This document shows positions 1-9,754 of a stretch of 64,000 nucleotides of DNA, in pieces. Within the stretch, counting starts at the first letter, position 1. Every line of letters starts with the position of its first letter. Source of the stretch: Prevotella sp. (lineage in GTDB: Bacteria > Bacteroidota > Bacteroidia > Bacteroidales > Bacteroidaceae); NCBI GenBank assembly GCA_017402445.1, contig JAFPME010000019.1:1-64000 (forward strand), written 5' to 3'. The notes below the pieces were generated by a model that did no database searches, had not been told where the DNA came from, and was given only the letters and a program-made list of their open reading frames with translations. A program made the position numbers and the translations under genes.

Positions 1-1
1 G

Positions 2-136
2 CTGGCAACGATGGTGCGGATAGTGCTGATGGAATACCTTAACATGAATACGTTCTTCAACATGCCGGATGCTGACATGAAACTGATGCTTGAAGAGGCT
101 GCGGAATCACCGCCATGTGACTCTGAAATTATTTAG
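2..136 (+). CDS. C-terminal fragment of an unidentified protein (possibly a transposase), cut by window edge
   Basis: An open frame enters from the left edge and ends at TAG 134-136, leaving 44 residues rich in Met, Leu and acidic residues (it contains MVRIVLMEYLNMNTFFNM). It is followed by a hairpin at 163-194 and a short sequence ending in AGCGGACAGTAATAG, which could be an insertion-sequence end. That suggests the tail of an IS transposase, but this is inference: no catalytic motif lies inside the window. The fragment could equally be the end of an ordinary gene. Confidence 0.4.
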   Translation: MATMVRIVLMEYLNMNTFFNMPDADMKLMLEEAAESPPCDSEII

Positions 137-162
137 GGGGGGCTTGTCACAAACACAAAAAC

Positions 163-194
163 ATCCCAACTCTTGGGCTTCAATGAGTTGGGAT
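163..194 (+). terminator. Hairpin after the left-edge fragment
   Basis: A perfect 10-bp stem (ATCCCAACTC paired with GAGTTGGGAT) encloses a 12-base loop. There is no immediate T-run, so it is a weak terminator or part of a mobile-element end. Confidence 0.45.
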
Positions 195-425
195 AGCTAT
201 AACAATGTTTAGCGGACAGTAATAGTTTTTTTTGAGGTAACCACATAAGACCGGTGATTGACATCATTGTAATACCGTCGCGGCATTGTGTGATTTTGCT
301 AATTCTTCAATCATTTCGCGCTTATTCTGCTATCAGTGACGTCACTCGCAATTTTTTGGCGGAATAAGCGATGATTCATTGATGGAATAACAGGTCGAGG
401 ACAAAAATCAAAAGCTCCTTCGATC
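195..425. other. Non-coding spacer
   Basis: No convincing gene, tRNA or promoter is visible here. It holds the AGCGGACAGTAATAG sequence (about 211-225) that may mark the end of an insertion element, followed by AT-rich sequence up to the end of the CotH gene. Confidence 0.4.
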
Positions 426-2957
426 TCATCGCCGAATCTTCATGGCTTCGCTCCCGACCTTCAGGATGAAGAGGGACGAGGGGGCGGGGAGGGGGAGTGT
501 GAGGGTGGGCGACTGCGCCTTGACGTGGTGGAGGAGCCGGCCTTGGAGGTCGTAGAGGCGGACATCGGTGCCTGCTGCCAGATGGGTGAGGCGCAGCTGC
601 GTGGCGTCGGCCGTCCACTGCCACGTGCGTGTCTTCGTGTCGGCGATGCCTGTGTTCTGTCCGATGACGGCTCTGACGATGAGGCGCTGGCAGGTGGGCA
701 TGGTGAGCGAGCAGACATCGCCGTCGATGTGGTCGAAGGTGGTGCCGCTGGCAGTCACTCGTGTGATGTCCCATCCCGTGACGATGGTCTCGGCCCCCCA
801 AGCCCCCGAGGGGGATGTTCCTGTTGTTTGATCGGCAAGGTGAGGGGTTCCCCTCAGGGTGATGTTGCGGTTGGCGAAGAACTTGCCGTCGAAGGTGCCC
901 TTGCTCAGAGGTACGTCGTTGAAGGTGAACGTGACGCCGTGCTGGTCTTCGGCCCCCCAATCCCCCGAGGGGGTTGTTCCGGCGAGGTCGGGGTTCACCT
1001 GTAGGGGTATGGGCGTCCCGAGCTTGTAGTAGGCTCCGATCTGGCTGTAGAACTCGTTGGTGCGCTTCGCCAGCCAGTCGCGTGCTTTCTGCATTTCCTC
1101 GCTGTAGTTGGGCCACCACTGGTTGATGAGCTTGCGGTGGTGGGGGTATTCCTTCCTGATGGTCTGGTACATGGGCTCCCATATCTCCCACGTGCCTTTC
1201 TCGTTCATGAAGTCGCCCATGTAGATGCAGGTGCGGTCGATGAAGGCGCGGTTGAAGTCGGCGTCCTCCATGAGACGACGGAAGAGGCGGGTGGCCTCGC
1301 TGCTGTTGGCTCCCCAGTGCTTGTTCCAGTCGTAGTCGGGGTTGTAGAGCCACTCGATGATCTTGTAGTTGTATGGGTCGCCGTAGAGTCCCATGGTGTA
1401 GTCGACATCTTTGACGACCCAACGCCAGCGTCCGCCCTCGGCGCGCGGTCTCCACATCATGATGTTGTTGCCCGGGAAGTCCACATTATTATAATATAGG
1501 TTGAAGGACATGAGGTTGAGGAACTCCTCCCAGTCGAGCCATTGCGCGTATTCCGCCAGCGTGTGGCCGTGCTCGTTGTAGAAGAGCTTGAAGTTCTCGT
1601 AGTTCTCCTTGTTACCTTCCTTCACCTCGCGCCAGTTCTCAATCATGTCGATGTCCTCCAGTCCGTCGTAGTTGGTGTAGATGTTGTCGCCGTTGCTGCG
1701 CTCGCGGATGTTGAGTATGCCCTTGTATTCGCCGTTGATGTAGATGATGATGGGCCGCCATGCCTGCCAGTCGAGGTCGAGGTGACTGGCCATGTTGCGC
1801 TGGATGATGGCGTCGCGCATGTAGAGGTAGTCGAAGTCGTTGCCGGCATTGCGCAGTGCGATGCTCTTGAAGTCGGTGAGTCCGGGTTTCTGGTCGGGGA
1901 AGAATTCGTACTGCAGCCGTTTCGTTCCGAAGCGCTTGTTGGCGTAGACGGCGAGCGACTTGAACTTGTTGCCGCGTGTGGCGCCGCCCATGATGCGCGT
2001 CTCGCAGAGCTGGTTGAGGATGCTGGGCGTTTCTTCGCCTTCGAAGTACTCGAACTGGATGGGTCGGCGCCAGTCGAACTCGTAGTTTTTCTTCGTGCTC
2101 GTGTAGTTCCCGTCTACGTAGATGCCGATTCTGGAGTCGTAGAAGTAGCGGCTGTCGGTGCTGATGGAGACGACGGGCAGCGTGAGCTCGCGCTGGTGGA
2201 AGATGTAGGAGTGCGTGGTGGCGCGCGGTGAGAGCCATCCGTCGCAGAAGAGCTTCGCCTTGACGACGCGCGTGGTGCTGATGTGGATGGGCTGGTTGTT
2301 GTAGAGGGTGCTGTTGGCCGTCGGTTCGCTGCCGTCGGTGGTGTACCTGATGACGGCTTCGGCGGGTGTGCCCTCGGGCATTGACAGGGTGAGGTTGATG
2401 GTCCGCGTCTTCGTAAGCACCTTGCCCGGTTCGCTGAAGAGAGGCTCCGGGAGGATGTCGGATGCCGTCTGTCCGCAGTTGGCGGCTTTCGGCGTGGGCG
2501 TGAGCTGGTAGCCCCACGTGTCTGCGCCGTCGTTCAGCCGTCCGTAGGCGATGTTGGGGGCTGGCTGTTTCTTAATGCTCTCCACCTTGTCGGCGACGGC
2601 GCCGCGGCAGAACAGGTAGAGCGAGCCCTTGCCGGAGTCGATGCGGAAGTCGGTGTGCAGCTTCTGGCTCTCCTTGTCGCAGCAGACGAGGACGTACTGC
2701 TTGGGAGACACTGTCTGCTCGGGTAGCTGCCATGCCTCGGTTTCCTGCTTGGACAGTCCGATCTTGTAGTCCTGCAGGCGGACGATGTCCGTTCCTGCGT
2801 TGTAGAGCTCTACCCAAGAGTCGGGAAACTCGTTCAGATCGTCCATGACGCAGTCGATGTTGGACTGCATGAGCTCGTTGATGACCAGTTGCGCCTTGCA
2901 ATGGCAGGCAGCTGTCATGAGCACTATTGTTGAGAGAAAGAATCGTCTGTTGTTCAT
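426..2957 (-). CDS. Secreted CotH-kinase family protein with lamin-tail domain
   Basis: This 843-residue protein has a signal peptide (residues 1-22, ending near CHCKAQ). A lamin-tail-like domain follows at about 23-110 (LVINELMQSN, WVELYNAG), then a chitobiase-like Ig fold at about 185-250 (IRYTTDGSEPT). The CotH domain spans about 260-630, including the conserved segment WVVKDVDYTMGLYG near residue 517. CotH proteins have an atypical kinase fold; bacterial homologues are mostly uncharacterised cell-surface proteins. The last 50 residues (VRLYDLQGRLL, ending FILKVGSEAMKIRR) resemble a type IX secretion sorting tail, which fits with porU and porV in this window. The region near residues 655-725 contains two copies of a palindromic repeat read in frame (see 790-821 and 949-980). 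It is a single-gene unit with its own promoter at 2980-3011. Confidence 0.85.
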   Translation of the reverse strand: MNNRRFFLSTIVLMTAACHCKAQLVINELMQSNIDCVMDDLNEFPDSWVELYNAGTDIVRLQDYKIGLSKQETEAWQLPEQTVSPKQYVLVCCDKESQKLHTDFRIDSGKGSLYLFCRGAVADKVESIKKQPAPNIAYGRLNDGADTWGYQLTPTPKAANCGQTASDILPEPLFSEPGKVLTKTRTINLTLSMPEGTPAEAVIRYTTDGSEPTANSTLYNNQPIHISTTRVVKAKLFCDGWLSPRATTHSYIFHQRELTLPVVSISTDSRYFYDSRIGIYVDGNYTSTKKNYEFDWRRPIQFEYFEGEETPSILNQLCETRIMGGATRGNKFKSLAVYANKRFGTKRLQYEFFPDQKPGLTDFKSIALRNAGNDFDYLYMRDAIIQRNMASHLDLDWQAWRPIIIYINGEYKGILNIRERSNGDNIYTNYDGLEDIDMIENWREVKEGNKENYENFKLFYNEHGHTLAEYAQWLDWEEFLNLMSFNLYYNNVDFPGNNIMMWRPRAEGGRWRWVVKDVDYTMGLYGDPYNYKIIEWLYNPDYDWNKHWGANSSEATRLFRRLMEDADFNRAFIDRTCIYMGDFMNEKGTWEIWEPMYQTIRKEYPHHRKLINQWWPNYSEEMQKARDWLAKRTNEFYSQIGAYYKLGTPIPLQVNPDLAGTTPSGDWGAEDQHGVTFTFNDVPLSKGTFDGKFFANRNITLRGTPHLADQTTGTSPSGAWGAETIVTGWDITRVTASGTTFDHIDGDVCSLTMPTCQRLIVRAVIGQNTGIADTKTRTWQWTADATQLRLTHLAAGTDVRLYDLQGRLLHHVKAQSPTLTLPLPAPSSLFILKVGSEAMKIRR
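790..821. repeat. Palindromic repeat inside the CotH gene, copy 1
   Basis: It is centred on a CCCCC-GA-GGGGG dyad next to GGCCCCCCAA. It matches the copy at 949-980 at all but about three of 32 positions. On the coding strand it reads in frame as T-S-P-S-G-A-W-G-A-E. See the finding on in-frame repeats. Confidence 0.75.
949..980. repeat. Palindromic repeat inside the CotH gene, copy 2
   Basis: This is a direct copy of 790-821, exactly 159 bases (53 codons) away, so both are read in the same codon phase; here the product is T-T-P-S-G-D-W-G-A-E. The surrounding protein sequence is not duplicated, so the DNA element rather than a protein domain was copied. Confidence 0.75.
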
Positions 2958-2979
2958 ACTGATGGGGTATTAGTTTTTG

Positions 2980-3011
2980 CAAATGTACGAATAATATATG
3001 AATGTGGCAAA
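2980..3011 (-). promoter_or_regulatory. Promoter of the CotH gene
   Basis: On the minus strand there is TTTG (3008-3011), 20 bases, then TACATTTG (2980-2987), matching the Bacteroidetes housekeeping consensus. It lies 22 bases upstream of the start codon at 2957. Confidence 0.7.
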
Positions 3012-3085
3012 CATCCGATGGCGTTAAATCGTATTAAAGCTGCGAGTTTTTCGCAAAAAGGGTTTCATATGTGCAAAATAATTGC

Positions 3086-3093
3086 TAATTTTG
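3086..3093 (+). promoter_or_regulatory. Promoter -7 box of guaB
   Basis: TAATTTTG matches the TAnnTTTG consensus and is followed by C. It lies 26 bases before the guaB start, implying a short leader. The -33 element is poor (TTTC at about 3063). Confidence 0.55.
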
Positions 3094-3109
3094 CACGCAA
3101 TAAATTTGA

Positions 3110-4606
<1,497 letters not shown>

Positions 4607-4753
4607 TGGATTAAACCTTCCGTCGTTTTCTCCGTCATATCGTGTTAACGGGTCTACGTCGTCACGACAAAACGGGATAACGTGATAATGAAATGATGTG
4701 AAAACGTGATAACGAAATAACATCTGAGAACCAAATCATCGTCAAAGAAAAAA
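4607..4753. other. Spacer with degenerate ACGTGATAACG-like repeats
   Basis: The spacer repeats short words such as GGATAACGTGATAATG and AACGTGATAACGAAATAAC. A similar composition occurs in the rpsB-tsf spacer at 44241-44394. No terminator with a T-run is visible, so guaB transcription may continue downstream. Confidence 0.4.
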
Positions 4754-6214
4754 ATGACTATCAACAAGATGCGAATGAACAGAGGCGTGGCTGTGACAGC
4801 CTTGTCATTCATTGTTTGTTTCACTTCGTTAGCTCCTGCCCAGGCGCAGAAGAACGACCCCGTCATCATGACCATTGCCGGACAGCCCGTGCTGCGTTCG
4901 GAGTTCGAATACAGTTACAACAAGAACAACGCTGAAGGCGTGATTGACAAAAAGTCGGTCGAGGAATATGTGGACCTGTTCGTCAACTACAAAATGAAGG
5001 TGAAGGCGGCCATGGATGCTCATCTGGATACGCTGAAGTCGTTCAAGGATGAGTTCGCTACCTATCGCAACCAGCAGGTACGCCCTTCGTTCATCACTGA
5101 GGACGACGTGGAGGCCGAGGCGCGCAACATCTACAACCGCACGCAGCATAAGGTCGATTCGCTCGGCGGTCTGGTTCATCCCTCGCACATCCTGCTTCAG
5201 GTGAAACAGCAGGCGCCCGAGTCGGAGTTTGATGCTGCCAAAGTGCGCATCGATTCCATCTATCAGGCCCTGAAGAGTGGTGCCGACTTTGCAGACATGG
5301 CGAAGAAATACTCTGACGACAAGGCTTCTGCTGTGCGTGGCGGTGACCTGAACTGGATTCAGCCGCGCCAGACAGTGAAAGAATTCGAGGATGCAGCCTT
5401 CGCACTGAAACCCGGTGAGATGAGCCAGCCGGTGCGGTCGCCGTTCGGTTACCACATCATCCTGATGCAGGAGCGGCGGAATTTCTTCCCCTACGACTCG
5501 CTGCGCACGGACATCATCCGCTTCATCAATGCGCGCGGTATTCGCGAACAGATGATCGACGAGAAGGTGGACTCGCTGTCGAAGGCAACGGGTGACCCGC
5601 GCGACTTCATATACGAGCAGCGCGCAGAGGAACTTTCGGCAAAGGATTCGGACATGAAAAACCTCATCCGTGAGTATCACGACGGACTGTTGCTCTTTGA
5701 AATAGGTAACCGAAAGGTGTGGGACAAGGCAACGAAGGACGAGGCCGGGCTGGCCAAGTACTTTGCTGAGCATCGTGACAACTATGACTGGGAAGAGCCG
5801 CGCTATAAAGGCATCGCTTACCACACCAAAGTGAAGAAAGACTTGAAAGCAGTGAAGAAGTGCGTGAAGAAAATTCCCTTCGATCAGTGGGGCGACCGTC
5901 TGCGCTCAACCTTCAACAACGACTCCATCATCCGCATACGTGCTGAGAAGGGCGTGTTCAAGAAAGGCGACAATGCTTTCGTCGACAAAATGGTATTCAA
6001 GAAGGACACCACGGTGAACAACGTGGAAGGCTATCCTTTCAACGGTGTCTACGGCAAGCTGCTGAAGAAAGGTCCGGAGGATTATCGCGACGTCCGTGCG
6101 CTCGTCGTGGCCGACTATCAGGACTGGCTTGAGAAAGAGTGGGTGGCAGAACTGCGCCAGCGCTATAAGTACACCGTCGATAAAGATGTGCTCAAAACAG
6201 TAAATAAACATTGA
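4754..6214 (+). CDS. Periplasmic peptidyl-prolyl isomerase, parvulin (PpiC) type
   Basis: This 486-residue protein has a signal peptide (1-31, cleaved after AQAQ), an N-terminal SurA-like helical region and one parvulin domain at about 143-245 (VHPSHILLQVK, then FADMAKKYSDD, and SPFGYHIILMQERR). The C-terminal 240 residues are a helical region typical of Bacteroidetes SurA-like proteins, without a second clear parvulin domain. It probably helps outer-membrane proteins fold in the periplasm. It lies 2 bases upstream of a second parvulin protein and an OstA-like gene, so it belongs to an envelope-assembly operon. Confidence 0.88.
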   Translation: MTINKMRMNRGVAVTALSFIVCFTSLAPAQAQKNDPVIMTIAGQPVLRSEFEYSYNKNNAEGVIDKKSVEEYVDLFVNYKMKVKAAMDAHLDTLKSFKDEFATYRNQQVRPSFITEDDVEAEARNIYNRTQHKVDSLGGLVHPSHILLQVKQQAPESEFDAAKVRIDSIYQALKSGADFADMAKKYSDDKASAVRGGDLNWIQPRQTVKEFEDAAFALKPGEMSQPVRSPFGYHIILMQERRNFFPYDSLRTDIIRFINARGIREQMIDEKVDSLSKATGDPRDFIYEQRAEELSAKDSDMKNLIREYHDGLLLFEIGNRKVWDKATKDEAGLAKYFAEHRDNYDWEEPRYKGIAYHTKVKKDLKAVKKCVKKIPFDQWGDRLRSTFNNDSIIRIRAEKGVFKKGDNAFVDKMVFKKDTTVNNVEGYPFNGVYGKLLKKGPEDYRDVRALVVADYQDWLEKEWVAELRQRYKYTVDKDVLKTVNKH

Positions 6215-6216
6215 GA

Positions 6217-7662
6217 ATGAGGTTTTCAGGAAAGATATTGGCAACCGTGGCCGCGTCGGCTCTGCTGCTGACTGCCAGCGCAGGGCTGCTACAGCAGGGG
6301 CCTGTGGATCGTCGTGCGGTCATGAACGATTCCGTGGCTCAGGAGAAAGCTACGGCGCCCGTCAATGAGTCGAGCATTATCGACGAGGTGATTTGGGTGG
6401 TCGGCGACGAACCGATACTGAAGTCCGAGGTGGAGAACATGCGAATGCAGGCGGAAGCCGACGGCGTTCGCTGGACTGGTGACCCAGACTGTTCGATTCC
6501 CGAGCAGATAGCCGTTCAGAAACTGTTCATGCACCAGGCAGAGATTGACAGTATCGAGGTGTCGGAAAGCGAGATCTCGCAGTCGGTGGAACAGCAAATC
6601 AACTGGTGGATACAGAACACTGGGGGTAACCGCGAGAAGGTGGAAGAGTATTTCAACAAGTCGATTACTCAGCTCCGGCTCGACCTCCACGATGATTTCC
6701 GCGACCGCCAGACCATCGAAAAGATGCGCAACAAACTCGTGGAGGGCATCAACGTGTCACCGGCAGACGTGAGAAACTACTTCAAGGAGCTTCCCGAGGA
6801 CAGCGTTCCCTTCGTTCCTACGGAGGTAGAGGTGCAGATCATCACCCGTCAGCCGCGTGTGTCGCCAGAAGAAATCAACCGAGTGAAAGACCAGTTGCGC
6901 GAATACACAGAGCGAGTCACCAACGGAGAGACCTCGTTTGCCACGTTGGCGCGACTCTATTCCGAGGATCCCGGCACGGCTCGACAGGGCGGAGAGCTCG
7001 ACTATACGGGCCGCGGACTGCTTGACCCGGCTTTTGCCAATGTGGCTTTCAACCTGACCGATCCGAAGAAAATCTCCAAAATCGTGGAGACGGAGTTCGG
7101 ATTCCACATTATCCAGCTCATCGACAAGCGCGGAGACAAGATTAAATGCCGCCATATCCTGCTGAAACCACGTGTGTCGCAGGAGGCAGTCACCGAGGCC
7201 ATTCAGAAACTGGACTCGCTGGCCATGGACTTGCGGGCCGGGAAATTCACGTTCGACGAAGCTGCCAGCTACCTGTCTGACGACAAGGACACGCGAAGCA
7301 ACCACGGTCTGATGACCAATACCTCCGAGCAACAGCTCACTTCGCGCTTCCGCATGCAGGATCTGCCCACGGAAGTGGCACGCGCTGTGGACACAATGAA
7401 GGTCGGTGATGTGTCGTCGCCGTTCCAGATGGTGAACAGCAAGGGCAAGCAGGTGTGCGTCATCGCCAAACTGAAGAATCGTGTTGAGGGCCATCGGGCT
7501 ACGATCACCGAGGACTTCCAGGTGATGAAGAACGTCGTGCTGGCTAAACGTCGCGAGGAGTTCCTGCGTGACTGGGTGAAAAATAAGTTGAAAGAAACCT
7601 ACGTGCGGATGAACGACCGCTACAAGGACTGCAAGTTTGAATATCAAGGATGGATTAAATGA
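6217..7662 (+). CDS. SurA-like periplasmic chaperone with two parvulin domains
   Basis: The protein has 481 residues with a signal segment (1-24), a SurA N-terminal helical domain beginning at VDEVIWVVGDEPILKSEV, and two parvulin domains at about 195-300 (EVQIITRQPRVS, then GGELDYTGRG and FGFHIIQLIDKRGD) and about 300-405 (KCRHILLKP). The architecture matches SurA, which delivers beta-barrel proteins to the BAM complex; Bacteroidetes versions are often annotated only as PpiC. ATG 6217 is preferred over an upstream TTG at 6211 that overlaps the previous stop. Its stop overlaps the next start by 4 bases (ATGA), showing tight translational coupling. Confidence 0.9.
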   Translation: MRFSGKILATVAASALLLTASAGLLQQGPVDRRAVMNDSVAQEKATAPVNESSIIDEVIWVVGDEPILKSEVENMRMQAEADGVRWTGDPDCSIPEQIAVQKLFMHQAEIDSIEVSESEISQSVEQQINWWIQNTGGNREKVEEYFNKSITQLRLDLHDDFRDRQTIEKMRNKLVEGINVSPADVRNYFKELPEDSVPFVPTEVEVQIITRQPRVSPEEINRVKDQLREYTERVTNGETSFATLARLYSEDPGTARQGGELDYTGRGLLDPAFANVAFNLTDPKKISKIVETEFGFHIIQLIDKRGDKIKCRHILLKPRVSQEAVTEAIQKLDSLAMDLRAGKFTFDEAASYLSDDKDTRSNHGLMTNTSEQQLTSRFRMQDLPTEVARAVDTMKVGDVSSPFQMVNSKGKQVCVIAKLKNRVEGHRATITEDFQVMKNVVLAKRREEFLRDWVKNKLKETYVRMNDRYKDCKFEYQGWIK

Positions 7663-9398
7663 CATTCCTGAAGAACATACAACGCATAACAAGTGGGCAC
7701 AGAATGATGATTGTCGTGATTCTGTGCCTGCTTGGCCTGTGTATGGCGCAGTCGAATCCTCCGTCGCGAAAGAGGCAACCGAGAAAGAAAGCCGACGAAC
7801 GCGTATACCTTGTGCACGCAGATAACCTGTCGTACGACCGCTACGGGCTGAAGCCAGACGCGCAGATTCTGCGCGGAAAGGTCAGCTTCCGTCATAAAGG
7901 GGCCACGCTGACCTGCGACAGTGCCTACTTCTTTGAAGAGTCGAACACATTTGAGGCTTTCGGTCACGTGAACATGAAGCAGGGTGACACGCTCCGGCTG
8001 GTGAGTGAATATGCCTATTACGACGGAAATGACCAAATGGCTTACGCGCGGCGCAACGTAGAGCTGACGCACCGCAATATGAAGCTCTACACGGACAGCC
8101 TTGACTATGACCGTCTTTACAACTATGGCTATTTCTTTGAAGGCGGAAAAATGATCGACAAGAAGAATACGCTGACCAGCGACTGGGGCGAATACCACAC
8201 AGACTCGCGTATGGCTGTTTTCCAGTACGACGTGAACCTGAAAAACAAGGACTTCCTGTTGACGACCGATACGCTCTACTACGATACGAGCACGTCGCTG
8301 GCACACATCGTCGGACCGTCCGTCATCACTTCCGGGAAGAACATCATCCATACCGAAGAGGGCTATTACGACAGTAATAAGGAGCAGGCGCAGCTCTTCA
8401 GTCGCAGCACGATGGAGAACGACGACCGCACACTGGTGGGCGACAGTATCTATTTCGACGATAAGACAGGCATCAGCGAAGGCTTCAACAATGTGATTTT
8501 CGACGACAAGAAGAACAAAAATCGTCTCTACTGCGACTATTTCTGGTACAACGAAAAGACGGGAGAAGCCTATGCTACGAAGCGGGCCAGGTTGCTGGAG
8601 TATTCGCAGAAGGACACACTCTACATGCACGCAGACTCGCTGAAGATGTATACGTTCAACATTGACACCGATTCGGTATGGCGTCGCGTGCATGGTTTCA
8701 ACCATGTCAGAGCCTACCGAACCGACATGCAGGCCGTATGCGATTCGCTGGTTTACAGTACGCTCGATTCCTGCATGACCATGTACAAGGACCCCATCAC
8801 TTGGAATGAGAACCGACAGCTGCTGGGCGAGAAGATCATGGCTTTCATGAACGACTCCACGGTGGACAGCGTGCTCGTGGTGGGACAGGCACTTTCAATC
8901 GAAAAACTGGATGATAAGGACCATTACAACCAGGTTGCCTCAAGGGATATGTTTGCTTACTTCAAGGAAGGAGACCTATACAAGAGCGTTGCAAACGGTA
9001 ATGTACGTTCCATCTACTATCCGATTGACGAGAAAGATACAACCTATATCGGTCTGAACTACAACGAAACAGACATGATGGTGATGTATTTGGAGAAAAA
9101 GAAACTGCAGGAGATATGGATGCCCAAGGCCGAAGGGACACTCTATCCGATGACACAAATCCCTCCGTCGAAGAAGCTTCTGCAGAATTTTGCATGGTTC
9201 GACTACATACGACCTACCGACAAGAACGATATTTTCAACTGGAGGGGCAAGCATCAAGGCTCTGAAATTTCCAAAATCAAGCGACACGACGCACCGTTGC
9301 AGACGCTTCCGGTTCAGGAAACAACGCCACCGCCCCCAACAAGCACTCCTGACGATGAGCCTGTTCAGACAGAAGAGACCCCGGCCGTTTCACCATGA
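7659..9398 (+). CDS. OstA-like lipopolysaccharide-transport protein
   Basis: A 579-residue protein with a signal anchor (about 16-31). The OstA/LptA beta-jellyroll region begins at about residue 48 (RVYLVHADNLSYDRYG, ILRGKVSFRHKGATLTCDSA). The rest repeats short beta-strand units (DTLYYDTST, GDSIYFDDKTG), as in the extended Bacteroidetes OstA-like proteins. The C-terminus is Pro/Thr/Glu-rich. By family it should help move lipopolysaccharide across the periplasm. Its start overlaps the surA-like stop (7659-7662) and its end overlaps the next small gene by 44 bases, which marks a compact envelope-biogenesis operon. Confidence 0.88.
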   Translation: MTFLKNIQRITSGHRMMIVVILCLLGLCMAQSNPPSRKRQPRKKADERVYLVHADNLSYDRYGLKPDAQILRGKVSFRHKGATLTCDSAYFFEESNTFEAFGHVNMKQGDTLRLVSEYAYYDGNDQMAYARRNVELTHRNMKLYTDSLDYDRLYNYGYFFEGGKMIDKKNTLTSDWGEYHTDSRMAVFQYDVNLKNKDFLLTTDTLYYDTSTSLAHIVGPSVITSGKNIIHTEEGYYDSNKEQAQLFSRSTMENDDRTLVGDSIYFDDKTGISEGFNNVIFDDKKNKNRLYCDYFWYNEKTGEAYATKRARLLEYSQKDTLYMHADSLKMYTFNIDTDSVWRRVHGFNHVRAYRTDMQAVCDSLVYSTLDSCMTMYKDPITWNENRQLLGEKIMAFMNDSTVDSVLVVGQALSIEKLDDKDHYNQVASRDMFAYFKEGDLYKSVANGNVRSIYYPIDEKDTTYIGLNYNETDMMVMYLEKKKLQEIWMPKAEGTLYPMTQIPPSKKLLQNFAWFDYIRPTDKNDIFNWRGKHQGSEISKIKRHDAPLQTLPVQETTPPPPTSTPDDEPVQTEETPAVSP

Positions 9399-9669
9399 TT
9401 GGCTTTATGTGGATGAACGGAGAGAACGGCTGCGGCAAATAGAGCAGCAGGCGCGTGACGAACTTGTGCGCGACGGGCTGTTGGAAAGGCCAGATGCCGC
9501 TAACGAGGCTGCCGCACGTCACGAACGAGTGCACCAGTCGTTCCGAAAAGCCGTTCAGCAAACCAGTGGCCGACAGCGGACAGGTTTGGATTTCCTGCGT
9601 GTCGGCACTCCGTTTCTTCTGCTCCTCCTTGCTGCTTCCTTCCTTTTGCTGTGGTGGCTGTGCTCTTGA
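9355..9669 (+). CDS. Small uncharacterised protein with one C-terminal membrane segment
   Basis: The 104 residues split into a strongly charged N-terminal part (many Arg, Glu and Gln, probably helical, residues 10-75) and one hydrophobic helix near the C-terminus (TPFLLLLLAASFLLLWWLCS), giving a tail-anchored inner-membrane protein with the charged part in the cytoplasm. ATG 9355 lies inside the last 44 bases of the OstA-like gene in another frame, so translation is probably coupled. mutL begins 85 bases downstream. I do not recognise a family. Confidence 0.7.
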   Translation: MSLFRQKRPRPFHHDWLYVDERRERLRQIEQQARDELVRDGLLERPDAANEAAARHERVHQSFRKAVQQTSGRQRTGLDFLRVGTPFLLLLLAASFLLLWWLCS

Positions 9670-9754
9670 AAAACAGCTCGCGGACGGCTCGATGGCAGCT
9701 TTTATGAACTGTCAATTCGTATTTACCATACAGATATTATAGAAAGAATCCCCT

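Noticed and set aside
6211-6216. TTG at 6211 as start of the SurA-like gene
   Set aside because: It overlaps the previous stop and adds only two residues; ATG 6217 gives a normal signal peptide.
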